A stretch of 64,000 nucleotides of DNA from Acetobacterium wieringae (GCF_001766835.1 NZ_LKEU01000017.1:1-64000), one strand, 5' to 3'. Positions 40,071 to 49,566 are shown, counted from the stretch's first letter. Made by a program: numbers and translations. Notes: generated by a model from the letters alone, not told the origin.

Positions 40071-41408
40071 ATGAGTATTCGTTTCGATCTCTCTTATGCA
40101 AATATAGATTCCAGTGAGTTTGAAAGCCGCTATCAACAGTTGGCTCAAGCCAATGATGACTTGAACAATAAAACTGGGGTGGGCAATGATTTTCTGGGCT
40201 GGGTGGACTATCCGATCAAATATGATCAGGATGAATTTGTCCGGATTAAAGAGGCTGCCGAAAAAATTAAAGAGCGTTGCGATGCGTTGGTGGTGATTGG
40301 TATCGGTGGTTCCTATTTAGGCGCAAAAGCAGTCATTACAGCCCTGACCAGCCCTTTTTACAATGAAGAACCCCGAGCAGTACGAAAAGCCCCTAAAATA
40401 TATTTTGCCGGTCAGAATATCAGTGGAAAATATCTGGAAAAGTTGCTGGCACTGCTTGCGGATCAGGATGTCTGTGTCAATGTTATTTCGAAATCCGGGA
40501 CAACCACGGAACCGGCCATCGCCTTTCGGTTTTTCAAACAGTTTTTGGAAGATAAGTATGGCAAAGCGGGGGCACAGGAGCGGATCTTTGTGACAACGGA
40601 TGCCGCCCGGGGAGCCTTAAAGTTTATGGCTGATGAAGAAGGCTACGAAACCTTCGTGATTCCCGATGATATTGGCGGTCGTTACTCCGTTTATACCGCC
40701 GTCGGTTTGCTGCCCATTGCAGCAGCGGGGATTGATATTGATGCGCTGATGGACGGCGGAAAATCTGGCTATGAGGAGTATAACAAACCGGAGTTTGAAA
40801 AAAACCCCTGTTTCCAATATGCATTATATCGGAATGTCCTTTACAGCCGCAGCAAGAATATTGAGATTTTAGTGGATTATGATCCCTCGCTGGAGTATCT
40901 GGCGGAGTGGTGGAAACAATTATTTGGCGAAAGTGACGGCAAAGATGGCAAGGGTCTTTTTCCGGCTTCGGCGCATTTTTCCACCGATCTCCATTCGCTG
41001 GGGCAGATGATTCAGGATGGTCCCAAAAACCATTTTGAAACCGTAATTGTCATCGAAGAAGATCAATCGGATCTCAAAGTTTTCCGGGACGAAAAGAATC
41101 TGGAAGGACTTAACTACCTCACCGGCTGGGAAATCGATGCCGTCAATGAAAAAGCCTTTATGGGCACCCTGCTGGCTCATGTTGATGGCGGAGTCCCCAA
41201 TGGGATCATCCGACTTAAAAAACTGGATGCCTTCCATATTGGCAAACTGATTTATTTTTTCGAAAAAGCCTGTGGCTTAAATGGTTATTTACTGGGGGTT
41301 AATCCTTTTGATCAGCCCGGAGTGGAAGCCTATAAAAAGAATATGTTTGCCTTGCTGCATAAGCCTGGTTATGAAGATCTGACTGCCGAATTGGAAGAAC
41401 GGCTATAG
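40071..41408 (+). CDS. pgi: Glucose-6-phosphate isomerase
   Basis: A 445-residue isomerase of glucose-6-phosphate and fructose-6-phosphate, of the short bacterial type. [16 protein letters not shown] (near 73), [19 protein letters not shown] (sugar-phosphate binding), [19 protein letters not shown] and the late [21 protein letters not shown] signature are all present. RBS AGAAGGTAAG. It is a single-gene unit away from the cggR operon. Confidence 0.95.
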   Translation: MSIRFDLSYANIDSSEFESRYQQLAQANDDLNNKTGVGNDFLGWVDYPIKYDQDEFVRIKEAAEKIKERCDALVVIGIGGSYLGAKAVITALTSPFYNEEPRAVRKAPKIYFAGQNISGKYLEKLLALLADQDVCVNVISKSGTTTEPAIAFRFFKQFLEDKYGKAGAQERIFVTTDAARGALKFMADEEGYETFVIPDDIGGRYSVYTAVGLLPIAAAGIDIDALMDGGKSGYEEYNKPEFEKNPCFQYALYRNVLYSRSKNIEILVDYDPSLEYLAEWWKQLFGESDGKDGKGLFPASAHFSTDLHSLGQMIQDGPKNHFETVIVIEEDQSDLKVFRDEKNLEGLNYLTGWEIDAVNEKAFMGTLLAHVDGGVPNGIIRLKKLDAFHIGKLIYFFEKACGLNGYLLGVNPFDQPGVEAYKKNMFALLHKPGYEDLTAELEERL

Positions 41409-41511
41409 ACAATCACAGCGTCCACAAAAGAATCGGCTATTCTTTGCGATAGTGGCAACGAAAGAATGAAAAATTGAATATTTAGCACACGACAGATCGT
41501 TACAATTGTGA

Positions 41512-41517
41512 TACAAT
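41512..41517 (+). promoter_or_regulatory. Extended -10 upstream of the riboswitch
   Basis: TACAAT with TGA just before it (extended -10) and ACGACA 17 nt upstream as a partial -35. Transcription would start near 41524 and run through the riboswitch. Confidence 0.45.
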
Positions 41518-41599
41518 ATTAAAAAAAATAATACAAATTGTCGATTAACGTTCCTGAAAAAACGCCAAAAAATATGGTTCTTCGGCATAAAAAATACTG

Positions 41600-41672
41600 A
41601 ATTACAGGGCAAAACTGTTGTGAAATAGTGACGCAAAGCTAAAGGGACTTTCTTAAGTCAGCCAGTTACTCA
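41600..41672 (+). ncRNA. Cyclic-di-GMP-I riboswitch (GEMM)
   Basis: The aptamer core is readable: ACAGGGCAAA (41604-41613), then hairpin P2 ACTGTT-GTGA-AATAGT (GNRA loop, 41614-41629), then GACGCAAAGC (41630-41639), TAAAGGGACTT and the 3' strand AGTCAGCCAGTTAC (41656-41669). This order is that of GEMM-I RNAs. The ligand-contacting G in CAGGGC is G, not A, which fits c-di-GMP rather than the cGAMP variant. The ribosome site AGGAGG (41690) lies about 20 nt after the aptamer without a terminator, so translational control is likely. Confidence 0.88.
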
Positions 41673-41697
41673 AATAGATTTAACGATTTAGGAGGTA

Positions 41698-43206
41698 ATG
41701 GTGAAGAAATATGACGAAAAAAAGTTTTTAATCCTCAGCTTTGCGTTGTTTTTTTTGGTCATGATGATGGGCTTCATTAATTTTGTGGCTTTAACACAGG
41801 AGTCTTACGAGATAATTCTGGGGACGCTTCTCTATGGTCTGGCGTTTATGGGTCTCTTTGTGATCAGTTTAAGCAGTAATCTTGCCATCGGTACCTTTAA
41901 AAAAGAAATCCAGCGGCTTAAACAGCTCCAGGATTTTGATTTTTTAACGGGTTGCCCCAACTGGATCACGTTTAAAAAAGAATGTGAACGAATCCTGGAC
42001 ACAGATAATAGCCATGATTATGCGATGGTTATCTTTGATATCGATAAGTTTAAGGCCATCAATGACTTATACGGGCACCAGACCGGTAATGAAATCCTCA
42101 CTGCTATCGCAAAAATATTAGAAAAGTATCTCAATGAAGAAGAGCTTTTTGCCCGAATGGCCACCGATAATTTTTGTATTTTAATGAACTATGAGGGCTA
42201 TGGAGAGTTTTCTCAGAGGCTGGAAAATTTAATTCGCAAAATCAATAGTTACTCTCAGAAATTTATCGTCAGCATCTCTATGGGTATCTATCTGATTGGC
42301 GAAACGGAGTTGGATATCAATGCGCTTAGTGATCGTGCCAATATGGCGAAACGGTCGATCAAAGATAATTCCCAGATTAGCTATGCATTTTATGAAGAGT
42401 CCATGCGGGTTGCACTGATTCTTGAAAATGAAATTGAAAACAGAATGGAAAAAGCATTGGCAAGTGGCGAATTTGAAGTTTATCTTCAGCCCAAATATCT
42501 GTTTTCGGACGAACAGATTATTGGTGCCGAGGCGCTGGTGCGCTGGAATGATCCCGAGCGGGGGATGCTGCCACCCAATGAATTTATTCCCTTGTTTGAA
42601 AAAAATGGGTTTGTCAAAAAAATTGATACCTATATGTTTGAAGCGGTGTGCAAGCTACTGGCCAAATGGCAAAAAGAAATGGATCAACTGACCAATATGA
42701 TTATTTCGGTTAATTTTTCCCGGCTTCATCTGGAAAATATGCTGTTACCGGAAGAATTGCTGGCTATTACCAATCGTTATCAGATCGATCCTAAAATGAT
42801 CGAAATTGAGCTGACCGAAGGTACGATTTTTAATAATGATGTCCAGATGGTTGAGATTATGAATCATTTAAAAGATTTTGGATTTCATATTTCCATTGAT
42901 GATTTTGGTCGGGCCTATTCATCTCTCAACACCTTAAAAAACCTACCAGCGGATATTTTAAAATTGGACAAGGCTTTTTTCAGCGAATCGACGGATAATG
43001 CCCGGGGAGAGAAGATCATTACCAGTATGTTGAACATGGCCAAGGATCTGGATCTGATTACCGTGGCTGAAGGGGTGGAAACCCGGGAACAGGTGGAGTT
43101 TCTTAAAGAGAAGGGGTGCGACATTGCTCAGGGATTTTTCTATGCCAAGCCCATGAATGTGTTTGAATTTGAAGATCTTGTTAAAGAAAAACTGAAATCA
43201 GCTTAG
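41698..43206 (+). CDS. Membrane protein with degenerate GGDEF and intact EAL domains
   Basis: A 502-residue c-di-GMP enzyme. Two membrane helices (9-28 and 37-60) anchor it. The GGDEF domain (75-235) has DIDKFKAINDLYGH, but the active-site motif is A155-T-D-N-F159, so cyclase activity is probably lost. The EAL domain (245-500) keeps E278-A-L, VNFSR, EIELTEG, SIDDFG, LKLDKAF and AEGVET, so it is probably a c-di-GMP phosphodiesterase. ATG 41698 is very near AGGAGG; GTG 41701 has better spacing. It is preceded by a c-di-GMP riboswitch, which suggests feedback. Confidence 0.9.
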   Translation: MVKKYDEKKFLILSFALFFLVMMMGFINFVALTQESYEIILGTLLYGLAFMGLFVISLSSNLAIGTFKKEIQRLKQLQDFDFLTGCPNWITFKKECERILDTDNSHDYAMVIFDIDKFKAINDLYGHQTGNEILTAIAKILEKYLNEEELFARMATDNFCILMNYEGYGEFSQRLENLIRKINSYSQKFIVSISMGIYLIGETELDINALSDRANMAKRSIKDNSQISYAFYEESMRVALILENEIENRMEKALASGEFEVYLQPKYLFSDEQIIGAEALVRWNDPERGMLPPNEFIPLFEKNGFVKKIDTYMFEAVCKLLAKWQKEMDQLTNMIISVNFSRLHLENMLLPEELLAITNRYQIDPKMIEIELTEGTIFNNDVQMVEIMNHLKDFGFHISIDDFGRAYSSLNTLKNLPADILKLDKAFFSESTDNARGEKIITSMLNMAKDLDLITVAEGVETREQVEFLKEKGCDIAQGFFYAKPMNVFEFEDLVKEKLKSA

Positions 43207-43226
43207 GCTGGATTTCAGTTTTTTTA
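43190..43226. terminator. Bidirectional terminator overlapping the stop codon
   Basis: AAACTGAAATCAGC, TTA, GGCTGGATTTCAGTTTTTTT: the left arm is the end of the coding sequence and the loop contains its TAG. A-rich left and T-rich right flanks let it also stop the convergent gene. Confidence 0.85.
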
Positions 43227-43247
43227 AGTGTTTATCGCAGGCGATGA

Positions 43248-43706
43248 TTATTCTGAAGGATTTTCAAAATTCAGACCACCACAGGTAATGTCGGCAAAAA
43301 CCGAGAGGGCCACTGAATGATCGGGATCGATACAAACCGTGTGATCGGCAATTCCGCCAAATTTACAGGTATCAACAATTTTTAGCCGGAAGTTGTCAGG
43401 AACAATGATGTTTAGGCCACCATTAACGATGTTGATATCCATGCGATACGCATCTTTTTCGGTGATCACCTCTGAAAAATCAAGCTGCATGCCCCCAAAG
43501 AAGGCGCCGATTTTTATGTCCTGCATCATTTGCTTTTGGTAATCTTTCATTTTTCCGCCATAGAGAACGGCTTCATCCAGCGATTTGGGACTCTTATCCA
43601 GACTGTCTTCAAATGTTTTGGCCTTTTTTATCACACCGGCGTGATAAAGCGCCACGCTGGTGGCCAAAATAACACTGGTTCCGATGAGTATGTTTTTTAT
43701 CTTCAT
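43248..43706 (-). CDS. LiaF-like membrane-anchored protein
   Basis: A 152-residue protein. Residues 5-24 form one membrane or uncleaved signal segment. From about 63 onward the beta-helical repeats IGAFFGGMQLDFSEVIT, INIVNGGLNIIVPDNF and ADITCGGLNFEN resemble the C-terminal domain of LiaF/VraT-type cell-envelope stress proteins. There is no two-component system beside it. ATG 43706 has AGGAAGGAT five bases upstream. Function unknown beyond a likely envelope location. Confidence 0.65.
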   Translation of the reverse strand: MKIKNILIGTSVILATSVALYHAGVIKKAKTFEDSLDKSPKSLDEAVLYGGKMKDYQKQMMQDIKIGAFFGGMQLDFSEVITEKDAYRMDINIVNGGLNIIVPDNFRLKIVDTCKFGGIADHTVCIDPDHSVALSVFADITCGGLNFENPSE

Positions 43707-43824
43707 GATTGATCCTTCCTGTTCTTTTTAATCAGTTTACCATGATTTTAAGAAGAACCGTATCTTTTTTTGTTTTTTTAAAGAACATCTCCGATAATTT
43801 TAACTAAAAATAAAGGTATTATGC

Positions 43825-43859
43825 TATAATATTCGAAGCATCTGTTCAGCATTGCTGAA
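43825..43859 (+). promoter_or_regulatory. Promoter and operator-like palindrome of the HD gene
   Basis: TATAAT (43825-43830) with TGC extended -10, followed in the leader by the perfect palindrome TTCAGCA-T-TGCTGAA (43845-43859). The palindrome lies downstream of the start, where a repressor could block elongation. Confidence 0.45.
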
Positions 43860-43885
43860 TAAATAAGAGCAAATGAAAGGTCTCA

Positions 43886-44392
43886 ATGGAAACAAAAAAG
43901 TATTATGATGAGTTTGAAACCATTGTTGGCGATATTATAACACACAGTGAATTCCAAAAATTAAGAGAAATTGATCACCATGGCAATGGTTTGTATGAAC
44001 ATTCAGTCGCAGTTGGATATTACTCCTATCGCGTAGCCAGATTTTTAGGTATGGATTATGCCTCCATTGCCCGGGGCGCAACCCTCCATGATTTTTTTCT
44101 GGAGTCCTGGCAGGGAAAGGTGAAAACCGGAAAGGGCTTGGATCGAATCAAAGAGATGCATGGCTTTTCGCATCCTAAAACAGCCCTGGAAAATGCCGAA
44201 AAATATTTTGATATTGATGAACGTCAGGCCGACATGATCGTCAAGCACATGTTTCCACTGACGCCTGTTCCACCAGCAAATTTAGGCAGCTGGGTTGTGA
44301 CGGCAGTGGATAAATTTGTGGCTACTCATGAACTGGTTTTTAAAAACACCCAGCCCATCAAACGGCTTAAAAGTATGATGTCCAAAGCTTAA
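43886..44392 (+). CDS. HD-domain phosphohydrolase-like protein
   Basis: A 168-residue protein with the HD superfamily pattern: H in NGLYEHSVAVG (first metal ligand), ATLHDFF (HD pair near 69), HGFSHPKTALENA and VKHMFPLTPVPP. Small stand-alone HD proteins of this type are common in clostridia, with undefined substrates (nucleotides or phosphoesters). RBS GAAAGG is weak. Followed by a hairpin. Confidence 0.8.
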   Translation: METKKYYDEFETIVGDIITHSEFQKLREIDHHGNGLYEHSVAVGYYSYRVARFLGMDYASIARGATLHDFFLESWQGKVKTGKGLDRIKEMHGFSHPKTALENAEKYFDIDERQADMIVKHMFPLTPVPPANLGSWVVTAVDKFVATHELVFKNTQPIKRLKSMMSKA

Positions 44393-44413
44393 GGCAATAG
44401 ATAGTGCCTTAAG
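44389..44413 (+). other. Palindromic hairpin after the HD gene
   Basis: CTTAAGGCA, ATAGATAG, TGCCTTAAG: a perfect nine-bp stem overlapping the HD gene stop. There is no T-run, so it is either a weak terminator or a processing hairpin. Confidence 0.4.
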
Positions 44414-44457
44414 AATGATATATGACCCTAATAAATTGATTTGACGGAGGATAGAAC

Positions 44458-45651
44458 TTGATCGAAGAACAAATTGAACGAGCAAAAGCCCATTTTGGAG
44501 AGCTGATTAAAGAACAACTGACCCGCATCGAAAAAATGGCGATTCAAAAGGATTTTACTGATTTTACAACAAAAGAACAGATTATCATCGGTGTTGTCGG
44601 TGGTGATGGCATTGGGCCATTTATTACAGCTGAAGCCCAACGGGTATTGGAATTTTTATTGGCCGATGACGTTAAAACGGGCAGAATTGTCTTTAAAATC
44701 ATCGACGGTTTGACCATTGAAAATCGGGCCGTCTGCGGCAAAGCGATTCCGGATGAGGTTTTAGCAGAACTCAAAACCTGTGATGTAATCTTAAAAGGAC
44801 CAACAACTACCCCCCGGGAGGGTGACCCCTGGCCAAATATCGAAAGTGCCAACGTGGCGATGCGTCGAGAATTGGATTTATTTGCCAACGTTCGACCCGT
44901 ATCGGTACCGGAAAAGAATATTGACTGGACCTTCTATCGGGAAAACACTGAAGGAGCTTATGCTGTTGGCAGCAAGGGCATCCATGTCAATGATGATCTT
45001 GCCATTGATTTCACCGTCACGACCCAGGAAGGTTCAGAGCGAATCATCAAGGCCGCCTTTGATTTTGCGGAAAAATCCGGTAAAAATAAAGTGACCGTAG
45101 TGACGAAAGCCAACGTTATCAAAACCACCGATGGTAAATTTTTAGATACGGCTAAAGCGATTGCCAAAAACTATCCCACTGTTGAAATGGATGACTGGTA
45201 CATCGATATCATGACCGCCAAACTGGTGGATGAAAAACGACGTAGTCAGTTTAAGGTGATGGTTTTACCAAACCTCTATGGTGATATCTTAACTGATGAA
45301 GCGGCTGAGTTTCAGGGTGGTGTCGGTACGGCTGGATCAGCCAATATCGGCAAACAATATGCCATGTTCGAAGCGATTCATGGATCAGCGCCACGAATGG
45401 TGGAAGAGGGTCGGGGGCAATATGCCGATCCCTGTAGCATTATTCGGGCCGCCGGGATGTTGCTGGTGCATATTGGTTACAATGAAAAAGCTGAGCAGCT
45501 TCAAAAAGCTTTGGACATTTGCGGACTGTACGAGAAAAAACTGGTGCTCACCGGACGGGAAACAGGCGCCACGGGTTCAGAGTATGCCGACTATGTCATG
45601 GAAACTTTGTCCAATCCCAACCTGGACGCAATTTATGAAAAATTTATATAA
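44458..45651 (+). CDS. Isocitrate/isopropylmalate dehydrogenase-family enzyme
   Basis: A 397-residue NAD(P)-linked beta-decarboxylating dehydrogenase. After an unusual 45-residue N-terminal extension come VVGGDGIGPFITAEAQRVLEFL, KGPTTTPRE, RRELDLFANVRPV, YRENTEGAYA and the metal-binding PNLYGDILTDEAAEFQGGVG. FEAIHGSAP is the cofactor loop. An NAD-type isocitrate dehydrogenase feeding glutamate synthesis is most likely; homoisocitrate or isopropylmalate cannot be excluded. The start is TTG 44458, seven bases after GGAGG. No aconitase or leucine gene nearby. Confidence 0.85.
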   Translation: MIEEQIERAKAHFGELIKEQLTRIEKMAIQKDFTDFTTKEQIIIGVVGGDGIGPFITAEAQRVLEFLLADDVKTGRIVFKIIDGLTIENRAVCGKAIPDEVLAELKTCDVILKGPTTTPREGDPWPNIESANVAMRRELDLFANVRPVSVPEKNIDWTFYRENTEGAYAVGSKGIHVNDDLAIDFTVTTQEGSERIIKAAFDFAEKSGKNKVTVVTKANVIKTTDGKFLDTAKAIAKNYPTVEMDDWYIDIMTAKLVDEKRRSQFKVMVLPNLYGDILTDEAAEFQGGVGTAGSANIGKQYAMFEAIHGSAPRMVEEGRGQYADPCSIIRAAGMLLVHIGYNEKAEQLQKALDICGLYEKKLVLTGRETGATGSEYADYVMETLSNPNLDAIYEKFI

Positions 45652-45656
45652 CTGAT

Positions 45657-45688
45657 GAGGGCGTCTTTTGAGACGCCCTTTTTTTGCG
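45657..45688 (+). terminator. Terminator after the dehydrogenase
   Basis: GAGGGCGTC, TTTTG, AGACGCCC then seven T. Confidence 0.9.
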
Positions 45689-45842
45689 GCAACGATCAGT
45701 TGGATCAACAGCGCTGCGAGCACTTAAAAAACACTCCAGAAAAACTGATACCATTGTCTGCTACTTCCATAAGCGCCTGTCACGGGGCGCTTGTGTTTGA
45801 AATGTTATCTCATACAAAATCATATTTATTTAGGAGGCTATC

Positions 45843-47324
45843 ATGCTGGAAAAAATTGATTTAGGTGTAACAATCGACAAAGAAACCTACCGCCAGGAAA
45901 AAGAACGACTGACGGTACGGTTAGGTGAACTGCAGCGAACCCTGCACGATATGGGTATTCCTGTCTTAATTCTGTTTGAAGGCTGGGATGCAGCTGGCAA
46001 GGGAACCCTGATCAACGAATTGCTGATGCCCATGGATCCACGGTCTTTTCGGGTCCATAATTTCAAAAAGCAGGAGAGTGAGGACGAGATTTTTCGTCCG
46101 TTTTTATGGCGTTACTGGACCAAAACGCCGGAGAAAGGTCAGATCGCTATTTTTAACCGCAGTTATTACAGCGACCTGGTCTACCGCAAATCAATTGATG
46201 CCTTAAATATGCAGGGGCTGATGAAACAGGCCAATGAATTCGAGCAGGCGCTTTCGGATGATGGGATGATTATTTTTAAGTTCTTTGTTCACATCAGCAA
46301 AAAGGAACAAAAAAGACGCTTTAACAAGTTGCTGGGAAATGATGCCACAGCCTGGCGGGTAACCCCTCGGGATAAAAAAGAAAACAAGCATTATGATAAG
46401 CTCTATGAAAAGGTCAACCGGGGACTGGAGCTGACCGACAACGACTGTGCTCCCTGGGTGATTATCGAAGGCGAACAAAAAGACTATGCTCTGATCAAGG
46501 TTTTCAGTGTCATGGAAAAACGGCTGGAAAAAGCCATCGAAACGGTCAATAAGGCCCCGGCAATTGAACTTAAACCGTTGATTCATGAAGGTGATATGCC
46601 GTTTCAGTCAAAGATTCTCGATGGCATTGTTCTTGATCAGGTCATCAGCGAAGAAGAATATCAGCGCCAGATTAAAGAAGCTCAGAAAAAAATCCGCTTG
46701 CTTCAATTCGAGCTCTATCGGCGGCGGATTCCGCTGATTGTCGGGTTTGAAGGCTGGGATGCCGGTGGCAAAGGCGGTTGCATTAAACGACTGACCAGGA
46801 ACCTTGATCCCCGGGGGTATACGGTGTATCCCACTGCCAGCCCCAGTGATCTGGAACGAAAGCATCATTATCTCTGGCGTTTCTGGCGGGATATCCCCAA
46901 AAACGGTCATTTGGGGGTATGGGATCGAACCTGGTATGGCCGGGTGATGGTGGAGCCAATTGAAGGATTTTGTACCCAGGAGGAATTTGACCGGAGTTAT
47001 CGGGAAATCAATGAATTTGAAAAACAGCTCTCCGATTGGGGAGCGATTGTCATTAAATTCTGGTTGCAGATTGATCAGGATGAGCAATTAAGGCGTTTCA
47101 CCGGCCGTGAAGAAAACCCTGATAAAGAGTGGAAAATAACAGATGAGGATTGGCGCAACCGTGATAAATGGGAGGTGTATAAAATAGCGGTGGATGAAAT
47201 GCTGTTAAAAACATCAACGGTCAATGCACCCTGGATTATCGTTGAAGCCCAGAATAAGTATTACGCCCGGATTAAGGTGCTCAATGAAACCATTGCCGCC
47301 ATCGAAAAACGCTTGAATGATTAG
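45843..47324 (+). CDS. Two-domain PPK2-family polyphosphate:nucleotide phosphotransferase
   Basis: A 493-residue protein with two PPK2 domains in tandem. Domain 1 (about 10-235) has FEGWDAAGKGTLI and IAIFNRSYYSDLVYRK; domain 2 (about 265-490) has FEGWDAGGKGGCI and LGVWDRTWYGRVMVE. Each has its own P-loop and lid. Tandem PPK2 proteins act as polyphosphate:AMP phosphotransferases in other bacteria, regenerating ADP from AMP. Both P-loops look intact. RBS AGGAGG. In a pyrophosphate-pumping anaerobe it adds a second inorganic-phosphate energy link. Confidence 0.9.
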   Translation: MLEKIDLGVTIDKETYRQEKERLTVRLGELQRTLHDMGIPVLILFEGWDAAGKGTLINELLMPMDPRSFRVHNFKKQESEDEIFRPFLWRYWTKTPEKGQIAIFNRSYYSDLVYRKSIDALNMQGLMKQANEFEQALSDDGMIIFKFFVHISKKEQKRRFNKLLGNDATAWRVTPRDKKENKHYDKLYEKVNRGLELTDNDCAPWVIIEGEQKDYALIKVFSVMEKRLEKAIETVNKAPAIELKPLIHEGDMPFQSKILDGIVLDQVISEEEYQRQIKEAQKKIRLLQFELYRRRIPLIVGFEGWDAGGKGGCIKRLTRNLDPRGYTVYPTASPSDLERKHHYLWRFWRDIPKNGHLGVWDRTWYGRVMVEPIEGFCTQEEFDRSYREINEFEKQLSDWGAIVIKFWLQIDQDEQLRRFTGREENPDKEWKITDEDWRNRDKWEVYKIAVDEMLLKTSTVNAPWIIVEAQNKYYARIKVLNETIAAIEKRLND

Positions 47325-47734
47325 AAGAGTACCTAAAATAGCAAGAGCATAACCACAATAAATGATAAAACCTCAACCCCGTCACGCCTCTCCATGGTGA
47401 TCGCTGGACAGGCGTGACAAAATTGTGACATGAAATAAAAAAATAATGAACAAAACAATTATTTATACGACTATTTGGATATTCATACTAAAATTATCCG
47501 GGCCTTGGAAATAGTTTTTTAAGTTTTTTTAAATTTTACCTCAGTTTTTCAATGGGATGCTAGAAATAATTAAAAAATTTAAGTGCGGGAACGTTTTGCA
47601 ACCAGCTTTTATTAATCATTTAAAGTAATTTATTCTTATGACAAAAGGATCTATTGCTATTCATTGAAAACGTTTAATTTACTTGAAAATTCGGATATAA
47701 TGACCTCAATAATTTTAGTGGAAAGGAGTTTTAG
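47325..47734 (+). promoter_or_regulatory. lrp upstream region: hairpin, cre-like site and promoter
   Basis: No gene is visible in these 410 bases. GTCACGCCT (47381-47389) and AGGCGTGAC (47410-47418) form a perfect nine-bp stem that extends inward by TCCA/TGGA, without a T-run. Near lrp, TTTAAT (47673-47678), 17 nt and TATAAT (47696-47701) form a promoter. TGAAAACGTTTAAT (47665-47678) resembles a catabolite-response element (10 of 12 defined positions by eye) and overlaps that -35. Confidence 0.5.
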
Positions 47735-48196
47735 ATGGATTCAATTGATATTGAAATCCTCAAGCTACTGCAAAAAAATGCCAGAGTAACGGCTTCAGAT
47801 ATAGCGAATGAAGTCAGCCTGTCCGTTCCGGCAGTCAGCGAACGCATCAAAAAATTAGATTCTTCCGGCATCATTCAACAGTACACCATTATTATTTCAA
47901 CCCAGCGAATGAACAAAAACCTGGTTGCCTATATGTTCATATCGCTTAAGCATCCCAACTATATTGAGGGATTTATCGAATTGGTGAAAAAGGAACATGA
48001 AATTATCGAATGTGATTATCTGGCCGGAGATTACGATTATTTAATTAAAATTATTACCAAAGATACCCAAAGTCTGGAAGCGGTGCTCAATCGCATTAAA
48101 ACAGTTCCCGGGGTACAAAAGACAAAAACGATTGTAACCCTATCAACTGTTAAGAATACATACTCCATTCTTCCGACTGAAGATATGGATGTGTAA
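47735..48196 (+). CDS. Lrp/AsnC-family transcriptional regulator
   Basis: A 153-residue regulator: N-terminal helix-turn-helix (DIEILKLLQKNARVTASDIANEVSLSVPAVSERIKKL) and C-terminal RAM amino-acid-sensing domain (75-145, with CDYLAGDYDYLIKI). RBS AAAGGAG. It lies 52 nt ahead of ald on the same strand, so local control of alanine breakdown is the obvious inference. Confidence 0.9.
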   Translation: MDSIDIEILKLLQKNARVTASDIANEVSLSVPAVSERIKKLDSSGIIQQYTIIISTQRMNKNLVAYMFISLKHPNYIEGFIELVKKEHEIIECDYLAGDYDYLIKIITKDTQSLEAVLNRIKTVPGVQKTKTIVTLSTVKNTYSILPTEDMDV

Positions 48197-48248
48197 CGAT
48201 TAAAAAAAACAGATCACAAATTTTTATAAAAAACAGGAGGTTTTTATC

Positions 48249-49364
48249 ATGATTGTAGGTATTCCAAAGGAAATTAAGAACAATGAGTCTCGTGTATCCG
48301 TCACACCGGCAGGTGTTCATGCTTTGGTTAAAAGTGGCCATAAGGTGCTTGTTGAAACCAATGCTGGCTATGAAAGCGGCATCACTGATAGCGAATATGC
48401 AGCTGAAGGGGCCGTCATTCTGCAACAGGCCAAAGAAGTATTTGATCAATCCGATATCATTGTAAAAGTAAAAGAACCGATCGAGTCTGAATATGAACTG
48501 ATGAAAGAAGGACAGACCCTATTTACCTATCTACATCTTGCTCCAAACCTGCCTTTAACCGATATACTAATGAAGAAAAAAATTACCGGGATTGCCTATG
48601 AAACCGTTCAATTACCGGATCGCTCCCTGCCTTTACTGATTCCCATGAGTGAAGTGGCTGGCAGAATGTCAGTTCAAGTTGGCGCTACCATGCTGCAGCG
48701 CTATCACGGTGGCGTGGGGATGTTGTTAGGTGGTGTTACTGGCGTATTACCCGCCGAAGTCATGATTATTGGAGCCGGTACTGTCGGGATGAATGCAGCC
48801 AAAATGGCCGTTGGTCTGGGCGCTCATGTGACCGTTATTGATATCAGCAAACCCAGATTAACCTATGTGGATGATGTTTTTAATGGTCGTGTTTCCACAT
48901 TAATCAGCAATCCTTACAACATGGCGGAACTGACCAAAAAATCAGATTTGCTCATCAGTGGGGTTCTGGTTGCTGGAGAAAAAGCACCTAAACTGGTTAC
49001 TGAAGAGATGGTAAAAAACATGAAAAAGGGCTCGGTAATTGTTGATGTCGCCATTGATCAGGGCGGATCAGTCGAAACCATTGACCACAGCACCACCCAT
49101 GATAATCCTTGTTTTGAAAAACATGGCGTGATCCATTACTCCGTTGCTAACATGCCTGGCGCTGTTCCCCGAACATCGACTTATGCTCTGACCGGTTCGA
49201 CGCTACCTTATTTACTGGATATTGTCAACAAAGGACCAGAAGCGGCCATGAAAGAAGACCAGGCCTTGTTGTTAGGCTTAAACACCTACAAGGGACACGT
49301 TACCTGTAAGGGTGTCGCCGAAGGTTTAAATAAAGAATACGTACCAGCCGAAGATTTACTGTAG
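48249..49364 (+). CDS. ald: Alanine dehydrogenase
   Basis: A 371-residue NAD-dependent enzyme interconverting alanine with pyruvate and ammonia. [18 protein letters not shown] start, the pyruvate-binding lysine in [10 protein letters not shown], the active-site His in TYLHLAPN and NAD motif [25 protein letters not shown] (near 172). RBS ACAGGAGG. With the following symporter and PFOR it forms a route from external alanine to acetyl-CoA, as reported for alanine-grown Acetobacterium woodii (from memory). Confidence 0.95.
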   Translation: MIVGIPKEIKNNESRVSVTPAGVHALVKSGHKVLVETNAGYESGITDSEYAAEGAVILQQAKEVFDQSDIIVKVKEPIESEYELMKEGQTLFTYLHLAPNLPLTDILMKKKITGIAYETVQLPDRSLPLLIPMSEVAGRMSVQVGATMLQRYHGGVGMLLGGVTGVLPAEVMIIGAGTVGMNAAKMAVGLGAHVTVIDISKPRLTYVDDVFNGRVSTLISNPYNMAELTKKSDLLISGVLVAGEKAPKLVTEEMVKNMKKGSVIVDVAIDQGGSVETIDHSTTHDNPCFEKHGVIHYSVANMPGAVPRTSTYALTGSTLPYLLDIVNKGPEAAMKEDQALLLGLNTYKGHVTCKGVAEGLNKEYVPAEDLL

Positions 49365-49466
49365 AACGGGATAGCCGCTTTAGACTTAAATAACGGCAAT
49401 ATCAATTTTGGCATCAGAAATAAAACGAAAAAACATGACATAAAATTTAGCTCATTGGAACAGACA

Positions 49467-49508
49467 ATAAGGGTGACACTGTTACTGGTAATGGTGAAGC
49501 CCTTATTT
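49467..49508 (+). other. Inverted repeat in the ald-symporter spacer
   Basis: AATAAGGG (49467-49474) and CCCTTATT (about 49499-49506) are perfect complements with a 24-nt loop rich in GGT and GTGA. There is no T-run. It may be an attenuator or stability element between ald and the symporter. The remainder of the 202-nt spacer shows nothing recognisable. Confidence 0.35.
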
Positions 49509-49566
49509 AAGAAAATTCCAGATACGATGTAATCGATAACAAGCTTATAAATTTTAAGGGGGCAAT

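Noticed and set aside
45768..45792. AAGCGCC/GGCGCTT hairpin as a terminator
   Set aside because: The stem is real but no T-run follows and another terminator lies 80 nt upstream; its role is unclear.
45655..45864. A 69-residue frame after the dehydrogenase
   Set aside because: It begins on the terminator hairpin, has no ribosome site and low-complexity content; it is spacer read-through.
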